NCBI RefSeq assembly: GCF_000685095.1
Contig: NZ_BAYE01000013.1
Span: 154,512-218,511 of the forward strand
Source: Paraburkholderia caledonica NBRC 102488
GTDB taxonomy: Bacteria > Pseudomonadota > Gammaproteobacteria > Burkholderiales > Burkholderiaceae
DNA length: 64,000 bases
Reading direction: 5' to 3'
Part shown: positions 17,709-25,707 of the stretch, in pieces
Layout: each line of letters begins with the position of its first letter
How positions within the stretch are numbered: position 1 is the stretch's first letter
Translations under genes and position numbers: made by a program
The notes under the pieces: generated by a model
The model's input: only the letters and a program-made list of their open reading frames with translations
Told to the model about the DNA's origin: nothing
Database searches by the model: none

Positions 17709-17734
17709 AAAGCGCCGCGTTGCGCGGCGCCTTT
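17709..17734. terminator. Hairpin between crotonase and ubiD genes
   Basis: GCGCCGCG-TTG-CGCGGCGC with AAA on one side and TTT on the other: an 8-bp GC stem with a 3-base loop lying between the crotonase stop and the first ubiD start. It could be a bidirectional or attenuating terminator or a processing stem within the operon; the short U run suggests only partial termination. Confidence 0.4.
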
Positions 17735-17800
17735 ATTGCCTGAAGTGTTGCCCGGTGCGCGAGGCGCGTCGGTAGTATTGCGGCGAGTAATGAAGGCGTA

Positions 17801-18529
17801 TTAGCGGCGCATCGATGTCATCGCGTTGGCGAGCGACGCACCCGCCATTTCGCTCGCGAGCGAGAAGTCGGGAATCGTGATCTCGCGGAAATACGTCTTC
17901 AGCGTGGCAATCGCGATCCGGTCGCGCGTGCAGATCGAGGCGACCATTGCGTCCGCACGCTCGGCGAGCTTCGCGGCCGCGACGACTTCTGCGACGATGC
18001 CCCACTCGCGTGCGTTCGCGGCGTCGATCGTCTCGGTCAGATAGACCATGTGCGCAGACGCTTTCGGCGGCACCTTGTGGCGCAGCACGGACAGCACAAG
18101 CGTCGGCGGCAGATTCTTCTGCAGCTCCGGCAGGCTGAAGCGCGCGCTATCGGCAGCGACGGCCAGGTCGCACGCGGTGACGAGTGCGCAGCCGAAACCC
18201 TCGGCGTCGCCTTGTACCTCGGCCAGAACCGGCACTTCGCTTTCATGCATCGCGCGGTAGACGTCGAGAATCGGATCAGCCACGTTACGGCGGAACTGCG
18301 CGGCCGTCGGCGGCGTGGCCGGCGGAGCGCCGACCGCGCGGCCGCGGCAGAACGCAGGACCGGACGCGCGAATGCGGATGATCTTGACGTTGTTGTCGCG
18401 GCCCGCCTTGCGGATTTCCGCGGCGAGCGCGCGCATGGCTTCGAGCGTGAGCATGTTGCCGAGCTCGGGCTGGCCGAGAGTGATCCGGTATTCGGATTGG
18501 TGGAGCGCTGCGGTGAATTCGGTCGTCAT
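17801..18529 (-). CDS. Divergent enoyl-CoA hydratase/isomerase (crotonase) family protein
   Basis: 242-residue crotonase-fold protein. The oxyanion-hole segment is PAFCRGRAVGAP (residues about 58-69) and the second is QGDAEGFGCALVTACDLAVA. The first catalytic Glu position is kept in SLPELQKNLPPT, but the position of the second catalytic Glu in classical hydratases is not acidic. ATG 18529 (MTTEFTAALHQSEYRITLG) is used; the longer upstream frame has no similarity. No acyl-CoA ligase or CoA transferase occurs in the cluster, so it may be a hydrolase or lyase on a non-CoA substrate. It lies between the Mo-subunit gene and the first ubiD. Confidence 0.75.
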   Translation of the reverse strand: MTTEFTAALHQSEYRITLGQPELGNMLTLEAMRALAAEIRKAGRDNNVKIIRIRASGPAFCRGRAVGAPPATPPTAAQFRRNVADPILDVYRAMHESEVPVLAEVQGDAEGFGCALVTACDLAVAADSARFSLPELQKNLPPTLVLSVLRHKVPPKASAHMVYLTETIDAANAREWGIVAEVVAAAKLAERADAMVASICTRDRIAIATLKTYFREITIPDFSLASEMAGASLANAMTSMRR

Positions 18530-18602
18530 GGAGTAAAAGTCCAAACAATGAAAACAGGGAAGGGAGCCCGCGCTTCGCGCATGGGAGCGGGGCCTGCGCA
18601 GG

Positions 18603-20969
18603 TCAGCGCGCGTAGGCGCCGGCCTCCTTGAGCTTCTGGAACACGCGCTGCGGAACGAGCGGTGCTTCAGTGAATTCGACGCCGTATTCCGACAGCGCGT
18701 CCTCGATCGCAGCGACGATTGCTGCCGCCGCCGGGATCGTGCCGCCTTCGCCCGCACCCTTCACGCCGAGCGGATTCAGCGGCGACGGCGTTTCGAGGTG
18801 CACGATGTCGATATTCGGGACGTCGGTTGCCATCGGCAGCAGGTATTCGCCGAAGTTCGTCGTGGTGGGCTGTGCGTTCTCGTCGTATTGCATCCATTCG
18901 AGCGTCGCGTTGCCGATGCCGTGCGCAACCGAGCCGATCACCTGGCCGTCGACGATCATCGGGTTGATGAGCTTGCCGGAATCGTGCGCCATCACGTAGT
19001 TGAGGATCGTGATGTGGCCCGTCTCGCGGTCCACTTCGAGTTCGACGACAGCGGTGCCATTGCAATACGTCGACTGCGCGGGCGAAAAGTATTTGGTCTC
19101 TTCGAGACCGGCGGTGAGGCCCTCGGGCATCGTGAAGCCGGGCATGCCCTGCGAGATTTTCGCGAGTTGCCCGTAGCTCATGCGCTGCTCAATGCCGGCG
19201 CGGCGCGCAACGTGACCTTCGATCAGCAATAGTTCTTCGGGCTTGCACTTCCACAGGTGCGCGGCGAGCGTGAGCATCTTTTCGCCCACGGCCTGCGCGG
19301 CGATATAGACGGAGTTGCCGGCATTCACCGTCACGCGACTCGCGAACGTGCCGACGCCCATCGAGATGCCGCCCGTGTCGCCCGTGATGACGTCGATCGT
19401 TTCGAGCGGCACGTTCAGCTGTTCCGCGCAGATCTGCGCGAAGGTCGTCTTGTGGCCCTGGCCTTGCGGCGATGCGCCCGTGATCACGGCGATGCGGCCG
19501 TTCGCCTGCACGCGTACCGTCGCGCCTTCGAACGGACCCATGCCAGTGCCTTCGACGAAGCTCGCCATGCCGATGCCGATGAAGCGTCCTTCACGGCGCG
19601 CCTCGGCCTTGCGTTGCGCGAAGCTCGAATACTTCGCGCGCTCTAGCGCAGCTTTCTGGCAGGCCGGATAGTCGCCGCTGTCGTAACGCAGCGGGCTGCC
19701 GTCGCGATAAATGAAGCCCGCATCGTACGGCATCTGCTCGGGCTGGATCAGGTTGCGCCAGCGCAACTCTGCGCGGTCCATGCCGAGTGCGCGCGCGGCC
19801 TTGTCAAGTATCCGCTCCATCGCGAACACCGCCTGTGGGCGGCCCGCGCCGCGCACAGGCGAGGTCGCGCATTTGTTCGTGTAGACGACGTCGAGCTTCG
19901 CGCCCATCGCCGGAATCACGTAAGGGCCGGGCGTTGTCGTGATCGAGATGTACGGCGTGATGATGCCCCACGGCAGGAACGCGCCGTTGTCGTGCACCAT
20001 CTCCAGTTTCACGCCTCGAATCTTGCCGTCGTTTTCGAGCGCGATTTTCACGGTCCACCACTGGTCGCGTTCCTGCGTGACCGCGAGGAAGTGTTCGCGC
20101 CGGTCTTCGATCCATTTGACGGGGCGCTTGAGCGCAACCGCCGCAATCGCGACGAGCGCTTCTTCCGGATAGAACGGCAGCTTCGGGCCGAAGCCGCCGC
20201 CGACGTCGTTCATCAGCACGCGCAGTTTTTCCGTGTCCCATTCGAGCAGTTCGACGAGGTTCTTCTTCTCGTGGTGCGGCGCCTGGCCCGACGACCAGAC
20301 GGTCAGTTCGCCGTTGGCGGCGTGAAATTCGGCGAGATAACCGCGGGTTTCCATCGGATGCGCGGAGCCGCGGTTCTGCCAGTAGGTTTCCTCGACGACG
20401 TGCGGCGCGCTGTTGAAGGCCGCGTCGATGTCGCCAAAACCCATTTCGATATGCGCGACGACATTGTCTTTCGCGTCGGTGTGGCAAAGCGGCGACTCGG
20501 GGCGCAGGCCGTCGCGGCAATCGGCCACGGCGGGCAGTGTGTCGTACTCGACTTCGATCAGGCCGCACGCGTCTTCGGCGATATAGCGGTTGTCCGCGAC
20601 CACGAAGGCCACCGCTTCGCCCGCGAACGTCACTTCCGTCGAGGCGAGCAATTCCTGCGTGCGCTCGAAACGGATTGCCGGATTTGGCAGCATCGAAGGC
20701 GCGCGGCCCCGTGCGCGGCCGCTCAGGTCCGCGTGTGTGTAGACGGCGTGCACGCCCTTCAGTTCGCGCGCAGCGGTGCAGTCGATCGAGACGATTTTCG
20801 CGTGCGCATGCGGGCTGCGCAGCACGGCGGCTTGCAGCATGTTCGGCAGATGCACGTCGTCCACGTAGGAACCCTGACCTTGCAGCAGCTTCTTGTCTTC
20901 CGTGCGCATCACGCGCTTGCCGATGTAGCGCTGGTCGGTGGGCGCACCCTTCAGATCGGAAATTTCCAT
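18603..20969 (-). CDS. Molybdenum hydroxylase, molybdopterin-binding large subunit
   Basis: 788-residue large subunit of a xanthine-dehydrogenase/CO-dehydrogenase-family enzyme, which hydroxylates a ring carbon with water-derived oxygen. The start MEISDLKGAPTDQRYIGKRV is chosen at 20969, since upstream in-frame codons lack similarity. Mo-site loops include VGGGFGPKLPFYPEEALVA and SPVRGAGRPQAVFAMER; the latter is the RGAGR pattern of form-II CoxL-like enzymes rather than the AYRCSFR of true CO dehydrogenase. GVKGAGEGGTIPAAAAI near the C-terminus contains the catalytic Glu. With the two genes upstream it forms the usual L-S-M heterotrimer. The substrate is probably an N-heteroaromatic or aromatic compound; it cannot be named. 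Confidence 0.9.
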   Translation of the reverse strand: MEISDLKGAPTDQRYIGKRVMRTEDKKLLQGQGSYVDDVHLPNMLQAAVLRSPHAHAKIVSIDCTAARELKGVHAVYTHADLSGRARGRAPSMLPNPAIRFERTQELLASTEVTFAGEAVAFVVADNRYIAEDACGLIEVEYDTLPAVADCRDGLRPESPLCHTDAKDNVVAHIEMGFGDIDAAFNSAPHVVEETYWQNRGSAHPMETRGYLAEFHAANGELTVWSSGQAPHHEKKNLVELLEWDTEKLRVLMNDVGGGFGPKLPFYPEEALVAIAAVALKRPVKWIEDRREHFLAVTQERDQWWTVKIALENDGKIRGVKLEMVHDNGAFLPWGIITPYISITTTPGPYVIPAMGAKLDVVYTNKCATSPVRGAGRPQAVFAMERILDKAARALGMDRAELRWRNLIQPEQMPYDAGFIYRDGSPLRYDSGDYPACQKAALERAKYSSFAQRKAEARREGRFIGIGMASFVEGTGMGPFEGATVRVQANGRIAVITGASPQGQGHKTTFAQICAEQLNVPLETIDVITGDTGGISMGVGTFASRVTVNAGNSVYIAAQAVGEKMLTLAAHLWKCKPEELLLIEGHVARRAGIEQRMSYGQLAKISQGMPGFTMPEGLTAGLEETKYFSPAQSTYCNGTAVVELEVDRETGHITILNYVMAHDSGKLINPMIVDGQVIGSVAHGIGNATLEWMQYDENAQPTTTNFGEYLLPMATDVPNIDIVHLETPSPLNPLGVKGAGEGGTIPAAAAIVAAIEDALSEYGVEFTEAPLVPQRVFQKLKEAGAYAR

Positions 20970-20973
20970 CGTG

Positions 20974-21495
20974 TTACTCCGTAGCATGTGCCGCAGGCGT
21001 CGCCGACGCTGCGGCACGCTGATCGCGGATGCGTTGTGCGGCAAGCAGCGCAGCGGCCACGATCGGCTGATAGCCCGTACAGCGGCACAGATTGCCTGTG
21101 ATCGCTTCGCGAATTTCGGATTCGCTCGGCGAATCCGTTTCGTTCAGCAATTCGGTGAGCGTCATCAGCATGCCGGGCGTGCAGAAGCCGCATTGCAGCG
21201 CGTGCGTTTCGGTGAAGGCTTTCTGCAGCTCGTTGAGCGTGCCGTCTGCGTGAGCCAGGCCTTCTACGGTGGTCAGCGAACGGCCGTTGACCTGGGCAGC
21301 AAGCGTCAGACAGGCGCGCGCGGTGCGGCCTTCGATCAGCACGGTGCAGGCGCCGCATACGCCGTGCTCGCAACCGTAGTGCGTCCCGGTGAGTTCGAGG
21401 TCGTGACGCAGGAAGTCACCGAGCATGCGCCGCGATTCGACTTCGCGCTCATAAGCGGTGCCGTTGACGACGACTCTGACAGTACGAGTCTCCAT
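20974..21495 (-). CDS. Molybdenum hydroxylase, [2Fe-2S] small subunit
   Basis: 173-residue electron-transfer subunit with two [2Fe-2S] domains: the ferredoxin-like site GCEHGVCGACTVL plus a distal Cys (RACLTLA), and the helical site CGFCTPGMLMTLTELL with CRCTGYQPIVAA. ATG 21495 is preferred over ATG 21501 because AAGGAG immediately abuts the latter and is six bases from the former. The stop is 4 bp from the large-subunit start, and the gene starts 20 bp after the FAD subunit, so the trio is tightly coupled. Confidence 0.92.
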   Translation of the reverse strand: METRTVRVVVNGTAYEREVESRRMLGDFLRHDLELTGTHYGCEHGVCGACTVLIEGRTARACLTLAAQVNGRSLTTVEGLAHADGTLNELQKAFTETHALQCGFCTPGMLMTLTELLNETDSPSESEIREAITGNLCRCTGYQPIVAAALLAAQRIRDQRAAASATPAAHATE

Positions 21496-21514
21496 GTCCA
21501 TCTCCTTAGTCACT

Positions 21515-22396
21515 CTACGATTGTCTTGCGACACGCGAGAACGCCCGTTTCAGCGCTCTTTCGGTCAGGACGCCGGCAAGATGCTGGCGGTAGTCGGTAC
21601 TGACGTGGGCGTCGGTCATGACGTCGAGCCCGCTGGCCGCGTCGCTCGCCATGCGCACCGCGGTGTCGTCCATCGGGCGACCGCGCAGTGCGGTCTCCAC
21701 GTCGTGCATGCGAACGGGACCGGGCGCGACGCCGCAGATCGTGAGCGACACGCGGTCGAGATTGCCGTGCGCGTCGGCGGTGCAGAGCGCCGCGACGCCG
21801 ACGATGGCGTAGTCGCCATGACGTCGCGCGAATTCTTCGAATGCATAGCCATGGCCCGCGGGCCAGATGTCGAGCGAAATGCCTGCGAGCAGTTCGCCTT
21901 CTTCGAGCGCGGGCGTCATGTACATCACGGCCCAGTCGGACATCGGCAATTCGCGGTGCGTGAGCGCGCCGTCTTCATAGCGTGCAATGGTCAATACGCC
22001 GTCGAGCGCGGCGGTGAAGCACGGCTGTTCCGACGAAGGATCGAGCTGGCACAGACTGCCGCCGAGCGTGCCGCGGTTGCGGATCTGCTTGTGGCTCACG
22101 AGCTGATACGCCTCCCGGATCAGCGGCGCGCGTTGAATGACGAGCGGCGACAATTCGATGTCGCGCTGCCGCGCCATCGCGCCAATGTGGAGGCGATCGC
22201 CGCGCTGCTCGATCCGGGTCAGTGCTTCGACGCCGTTCAGGTCGATCAGATGACTCGTCATCAGATACCGGAAGTTCATCATCGGCATCAGCGACTGACC
22301 GCCCGCGAGCACTCTCGCGTCCTCGAGCGTGCCGAGCAGTTGCACGGCTTCGTCGAGAGTGGTCGGCGCGTGGTACAGAAATTCACTGGGTTTCAT
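21515..22396 (-). CDS. Molybdenum hydroxylase, FAD-binding medium subunit
   Basis: 293-residue FAD subunit (CoxM/HcrB-like). FAD-contacting motifs are LAGGQSLMPMMNFR (residues about 30-43) and IRNRGTLGGSLCQLDPSSEQ (about 106-125), the family's TLGGS loop with the Asp-Pro-Ser step. It accepts electrons from the Fe-S subunit. There is no 4Fe-4S insertion of the 4-hydroxybenzoyl-CoA-reductase type, so the enzyme is a hydroxylase rather than a reductase. Gene order FAD, Fe-S, Mo is typical of many N-heterocycle hydroxylases. Confidence 0.92.
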   Translation of the reverse strand: MKPSEFLYHAPTTLDEAVQLLGTLEDARVLAGGQSLMPMMNFRYLMTSHLIDLNGVEALTRIEQRGDRLHIGAMARQRDIELSPLVIQRAPLIREAYQLVSHKQIRNRGTLGGSLCQLDPSSEQPCFTAALDGVLTIARYEDGALTHRELPMSDWAVMYMTPALEEGELLAGISLDIWPAGHGYAFEEFARRHGDYAIVGVAALCTADAHGNLDRVSLTICGVAPGPVRMHDVETALRGRPMDDTAVRMASDAASGLDVMTDAHVSTDYRQHLAGVLTERALKRAFSRVARQS

Positions 22397-22426
22397 GCGT
22401 GCTCCGATAGTGCAGCGGTGGCTTCT

Positions 22427-23170
22427 TCAATGTTGCTGTTTAGCGCCGAAGAGCCGCGCGAAGAAATTCCGGACCGACTGCCACATGGCTTTGCGCATTA
22501 GCGCGCCCGCGTCGAGCGGAACAACCGGCGCCGGTGCGGGCGGCGGGCGGCGCGTTTCGGCCGCCGGACGGGAGGCATCCGTCGTGGCGGTCTGCGTCGC
22601 CTCGTTGATCCGATTAGTTTGATCGCCGGGAGCCGATGCGGCGCCGGCGCCGGCAGGCGTCGCGTGCGAAGCTTGCGCCGACGTGGCGGTTTCAGCGGCA
22701 TACACGGCGTCGGACTCGATCAGCGCGGTCAGATTCTTCGCGAACTGGTTCAGCAACTGCTGCGAGAGCGCTTCGATCATTCCGGCGCCGCGCCCATACT
22801 GCGCGACGGTGCCCGACAGATTCACGTCCGAGACGACGTCGACTTTGGTCTTGCCGCTGCCGGCGTCGGTCACGGCCGCGTTGATCTGCGCATCTGCGCC
22901 GCCGCGTCCCTTCGTGTCGGTGCCGCTTGCGGACACCACGACCTTGCGGTCCACGTCGTTCTGTTCAGCGATCTTGAATTTGCCCGCAAATTTCAGCGTA
23001 AGCGGGCCGAGCTTCACGGTGAAGCCACCTTTGTAGCTGCCGTCGGGCTGCTGTTCCTTCAGTTCCGCGCCCGGGAAACACGGCGCGGACCGTTCGATGT
23101 CGATCATGGTCTTCCAGACGTCGGACGGCGGTGCATCGACGGTGAAAGACGAGCGGATTGTGATTGCCAT
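22427..23170 (-). CDS. coxG: CoxG-like SRPBCC-domain protein
   Basis: 247-residue protein with an N-terminal SRPBCC/CoxG domain (MAITIRSSFTVDAPPSDVWK, FPGAELKEQQPDGSYKGGF, VSDVNLSGTVAQYGRGAGMI). An Ala/Pro-rich linker follows, then a C-terminal amphipathic segment (MWQSVRNFFARLFGAKQQH) that may anchor it to the membrane. CoxG proteins recruit CO-dehydrogenase-type hydroxylases to the membrane and can carry quinones; position directly upstream of the hydroxylase genes fits that role. Start ATG 23170 matches the family N-terminus. Confidence 0.85.
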   Translation of the reverse strand: MAITIRSSFTVDAPPSDVWKTMIDIERSAPCFPGAELKEQQPDGSYKGGFTVKLGPLTLKFAGKFKIAEQNDVDRKVVVSASGTDTKGRGGADAQINAAVTDAGSGKTKVDVVSDVNLSGTVAQYGRGAGMIEALSQQLLNQFAKNLTALIESDAVYAAETATSAQASHATPAGAGAASAPGDQTNRINEATQTATTDASRPAAETRRPPPAPAPVVPLDAGALMRKAMWQSVRNFFARLFGAKQQH

Positions 23171-23282
23171 ACTGCCTCCTCGGGACGATTGGCCGTGGCG
23201 GCCGCCGCTCCATTTATTCGGTCACTGCTGGGCCGCGCGGCGTGCGAAGAGGTGTTCGCGTGCGCACGGCCAGCGTTTCATT

Positions 23283-24077
23283 TCATTGAGCAAGGCTCGA
23301 CAGAAAATCGTCGAACACTGTTGCGAAGACTTCACGCATGTCGAATGCGCCGAAATGCGCGGCGCCCGGCACCACGACAAAACGGCTGTGCGGCAGCGCG
23401 TCTGCGATCTTCTGCGATACCGCCGGCGCGATGCTCGCGTCGGCCTCGCCCGCGACGACGAGTGCCGGCGCTTTCACGCGGGGCAGCTCGCCGAGGTTAT
23501 CCAGCTGCGAGATGGCCTGCCAGTTCGCGCTCCAGCTATACCAGTCGTCGGCGGCAAGACGTGCGCGGCATTTTTCGACGAGATCCGGGCGCGGGGTGTC
23601 GGCGGTGAACCAGCGTGCGATCGTGTCGTCCGTGACTTCGGACATCGAGCCTTGGCGGCTCATGTCGCCGCGCGCAAGGATGCGCGGACGAACTTCGGCG
23701 GGGAAGCCGCCCGCCGTGCCGCACAGAATCAGCGCGCCGGCGAGTTCGGGGAACTGGATCGCAACGCGCTGCGCAATCATGCCGCCCATCGAGACGCCAA
23801 TCAGCGTGGCGCCGCTCAGGTGCTCCTTGCGCAGCACGGCGGCGACGTCGGCCGCATGATCGGCGAGCGTGACGGGCGACGTGATGACGCTCGACTCGCC
23901 GTGGCCGCGAAGGTCGGTTGCGACGACGTCATAGGACGCCGCCCAATGCTCGACATATTCGTCCCACCAGCTCCGGTCGACGCCGATCGGATGAAGCAGG
24001 ACCAGCGGCCGGCCCGCGCCGCGACGGGAGTAGGCAATGCGGCCGGCGGGGATTTCGCAGAAAGTTGACTGAGACAT
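23283..24077 (-). CDS. Alpha/beta hydrolase, enol-lactonase-like
   Basis: 264-residue alpha/beta-hydrolase resembling 3-oxoadipate enol-lactonase (PcaD). The nucleophile elbow is IGVSMGGMIAQR (Ser about residue 95), the acid is in GEADASIAP and the His in PGAAHFGAFD; the oxyanion segment is LLHPIGVDRSWWDEYV. With the adjacent PcaC-like gene it suggests a lactone-opening step after ring cleavage, as in the beta-ketoadipate route, although no ring-cleaving dioxygenase or cycloisomerase is visible here. Substrate not assignable. Confidence 0.83.
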   Translation of the reverse strand: MSQSTFCEIPAGRIAYSRRGAGRPLVLLHPIGVDRSWWDEYVEHWAASYDVVATDLRGHGESSVITSPVTLADHAADVAAVLRKEHLSGATLIGVSMGGMIAQRVAIQFPELAGALILCGTAGGFPAEVRPRILARGDMSRQGSMSEVTDDTIARWFTADTPRPDLVEKCRARLAADDWYSWSANWQAISQLDNLGELPRVKAPALVVAGEADASIAPAVSQKIADALPHSRFVVVPGAAHFGAFDMREVFATVFDDFLSSLAQ

Positions 24078-24246
24078 GACTTGTACAGGTAACGCGTCGG
24101 TGACAGGTGTTTCGCGCCCGGCCGCCGGATGGGCAGCTCGCGGCGCGCAACGCCTTGAACTCCCGGAACCGCCACGCGGACGTGCCCGAGATGAATTGCG
24201 ACGACGGATCGCAATGTGCCGCGGTCTTGACGGATCGCCGCTGGAT

Positions 24247-24651
24247 TCAGGCCGTTGCCGCGGCTTTTGCCTTCAGATCGAGCACGACCGCTTTTGCCCG
24301 GCGCAACCCTTCGGCGGCGACGGGAATGCCCGCGTAGACGCCTGCCTGCAGAACAACTTCGGCAATTTCCTCTTCCGTCACACCGTTGTTGACCGCGCCG
24401 CGCGTATGAACTTCGAATTCGTGCCAGCGGCCGAGCGACGCCAGCATCGCGAGGTTCAGCATGCTGCGCGTGGCTCGCGTGAGGCCGTCCCGGTTCCACA
24501 CGTTGCCCCAGCATACGTCTTCCGTGTACTCAAGGAACACGGTGTCGAAAAGATGAGGGTTCGCGTTGTTCTGCGTGTGGCTCGCGCCCAGTACTTCCTT
24601 GCGGATCTTTGCGCCGATGGCACGACGTTCGGATAGCGTGATGTCTTCCAT
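24247..24651 (-). CDS. 4-carboxymuconolactone-decarboxylase-like protein (PcaC family)
   Basis: 134-residue AhpD/CMD-fold protein, first gene of the long minus-strand cluster. LNLAMLASLGRWHEFEVHTR and GAVNNGVTEEEIAEVVLQAG match PcaC closely (proton-donor Glu and His region kept), with no CxxC. Usual PcaC length. Its start is 134 bp from the divergent GntR gene, and the gap holds the candidate operators. The neighbouring hydrolase makes a PcaC-PcaD-like pair that would decarboxylate and open a muconolactone-type intermediate; which one is unknown. Confidence 0.85.
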   Translation of the reverse strand: MEDITLSERRAIGAKIRKEVLGASHTQNNANPHLFDTVFLEYTEDVCWGNVWNRDGLTRATRSMLNLAMLASLGRWHEFEVHTRGAVNNGVTEEEIAEVVLQAGVYAGIPVAAEGLRRAKAVVLDLKAKAAATA

Positions 24652-24684
24652 GAGTATCCTTCGAGTTTGTCCAGCGGTTGTAGG

Positions 24685-24745
24685 ATTGTATAATGAGAGC
24701 GAGTATCGGAGCTTCGCCGTCGAATGTCAATATGATTGTATTACG
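24685..24745. promoter_or_regulatory. Divergent control region with two ATTGTAT operator words
   Basis: ATTGTATAATG at 24685-24695 and ATTGTATTACG at 24735-24745, with ATGTCAATA at 24724-24732, between the PcaC-like gene and the GntR gene. ATTGTATTACG is the exact reverse complement of 25579-25589 before the MFS gene. TATAATG at 24689-24695 could also be a -10 element. Likely GntR binding sites controlling both directions. Confidence 0.55.
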
Positions 24746-24785
24746 AAGTATGGCGGCTCCTATTTTTCTACGGCAAAGGGAAGGG

Positions 24786-25469
24786 ATGAATACCAATAGA
24801 CTGGTTGTGCGGCCGGTGGCCACGCTGCGGCAGCAGGTGATAGATGGTCTGCGTGCGTGTATTAGCGATCTGACGTTCAAACCGGGCGACCGGCTGATCG
24901 AGCGCGAGCTGTGCGAAATGCTCGGCGTCAGCCGCACGCTTGTTCGTGAGGCGCTGAGCCAGCTGGTGGCGGAAGGGCTCGTACAGATCATTCCGCACAA
25001 AGGTCCGATCGTCGCCGTCATGACGGGCGACGAGGCGCGCGGTCTGTACGAAGTGCGCGCCGTGCTGGAGGCGCTCGCGGGCCGCCAGTTCACCGAGCGG
25101 GCAACCGAAGAACAGCGTACTGCGCTGAAGAATGCGTTGAGCGAACTCGCGTCGATGCGCGACATGCAAGGTCAGGAGGGCACCATGCGCTTCCTGAAGC
25201 AGAAGGCGCAGTTCTACGACGTGATCCTCGAGGGCGCGGGAAATCCGGTGCTCACGGAGATGCTGCGCCTCGTCCATACGCGCGTGATGATGCTGCGTGC
25301 CACTACGCTCTCCCAGGAAGGGCGCCTGGTGCAGAGCTACGACGAGATCGCCGCGATTGTCGACGCGGTGATGCGCAACGACGCCGACGCTGCTGCGGCG
25401 GCGTGCAAACACCATGTCGAGCAGGCGGAAAGGCTGGCGGTCCAGGTTCTGGCCGTCGCAGCCGACTAG
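24786..25469 (+). CDS. GntR-family regulator with FCD domain
   Basis: 227-residue regulator. The winged helix contains FKPGDRLIERELCEMLGVSR and TLVREALSQLVAEGLVQIIP; the C-terminal all-helical FCD ligand domain shows YEVRAVLEALAGRQFTE and the metal-site His (HHVEQAERLAV). ATG 24786 follows AAGGGAAGG. Divergent from the catabolic operon; FCD regulators usually repress aromatic or organic-acid genes until the substrate or a pathway intermediate binds. It is the obvious controller of the words shared by three intergenic regions in this locus. Confidence 0.9.
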   Translation: MNTNRLVVRPVATLRQQVIDGLRACISDLTFKPGDRLIERELCEMLGVSRTLVREALSQLVAEGLVQIIPHKGPIVAVMTGDEARGLYEVRAVLEALAGRQFTERATEEQRTALKNALSELASMRDMQGQEGTMRFLKQKAQFYDVILEGAGNPVLTEMLRLVHTRVMMLRATTLSQEGRLVQSYDEIAAIVDAVMRNDADAAAAACKHHVEQAERLAVQVLAVAAD

Positions 25470-25578
25470 TAACGGGCATCGCAACGGCGGCCTATGCCCG
25501 CCGCTTGCTTGACCTGATTCATCCCGCATAAGGTTGGGCTCGCGAAGAGCGAGCGCGCCGTCCGTCTCGGTGTCTTGC

Positions 25579-25618
25579 CGTAATACAATAATCTGTATTG
25601 CAATCTAATTGCATTACG
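25579..25618. promoter_or_regulatory. Long inverted repeat, candidate GntR operator before transporter genes
   Basis: CGTAATACAAT (25579-25589) and ATTGCATTACG (25608-25618) form an 11-bp inverted repeat with one mismatch and an 18-base spacer that itself contains TGTATTGCAAT. It lies 90 bases before the MFS start and shares its 11-mer exactly with the GntR promoter region. Probable operator/promoter of the MFS-NCS2-porin genes. Confidence 0.55.
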
Positions 25619-25707
25619 ATATACTGCGCCCATTGACGAAAGCGGGCCTATGACCCGTACCAATCACACCGCTCGCCCTCACGGCGGAAGATCAGGAGAC
25701 GGCAACC

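Noticed and set aside
18603..22396. True aerobic CO dehydrogenase (coxMSL)
   Set aside because: The large subunit has VRGAGR instead of the AYRCSFR active-site loop of form-I CoxL, and coxDEF maturation genes are missing; only the family relationship holds.
21515..22396. 4-hydroxybenzoyl-CoA reductase FAD/4Fe-4S subunit
   Set aside because: No extra Cys-rich 4Fe-4S insertion is present in the FAD subunit, so a reductive enzyme is not supported.
12054..23608. Several long plus-strand open frames antisense to the UbiD, dehydrogenase and molybdenum-hydroxylase genes
   Set aside because: They are high-GC shadow frames rich in Arg, Ala and His; the minus-strand genes carry complete family motifs.
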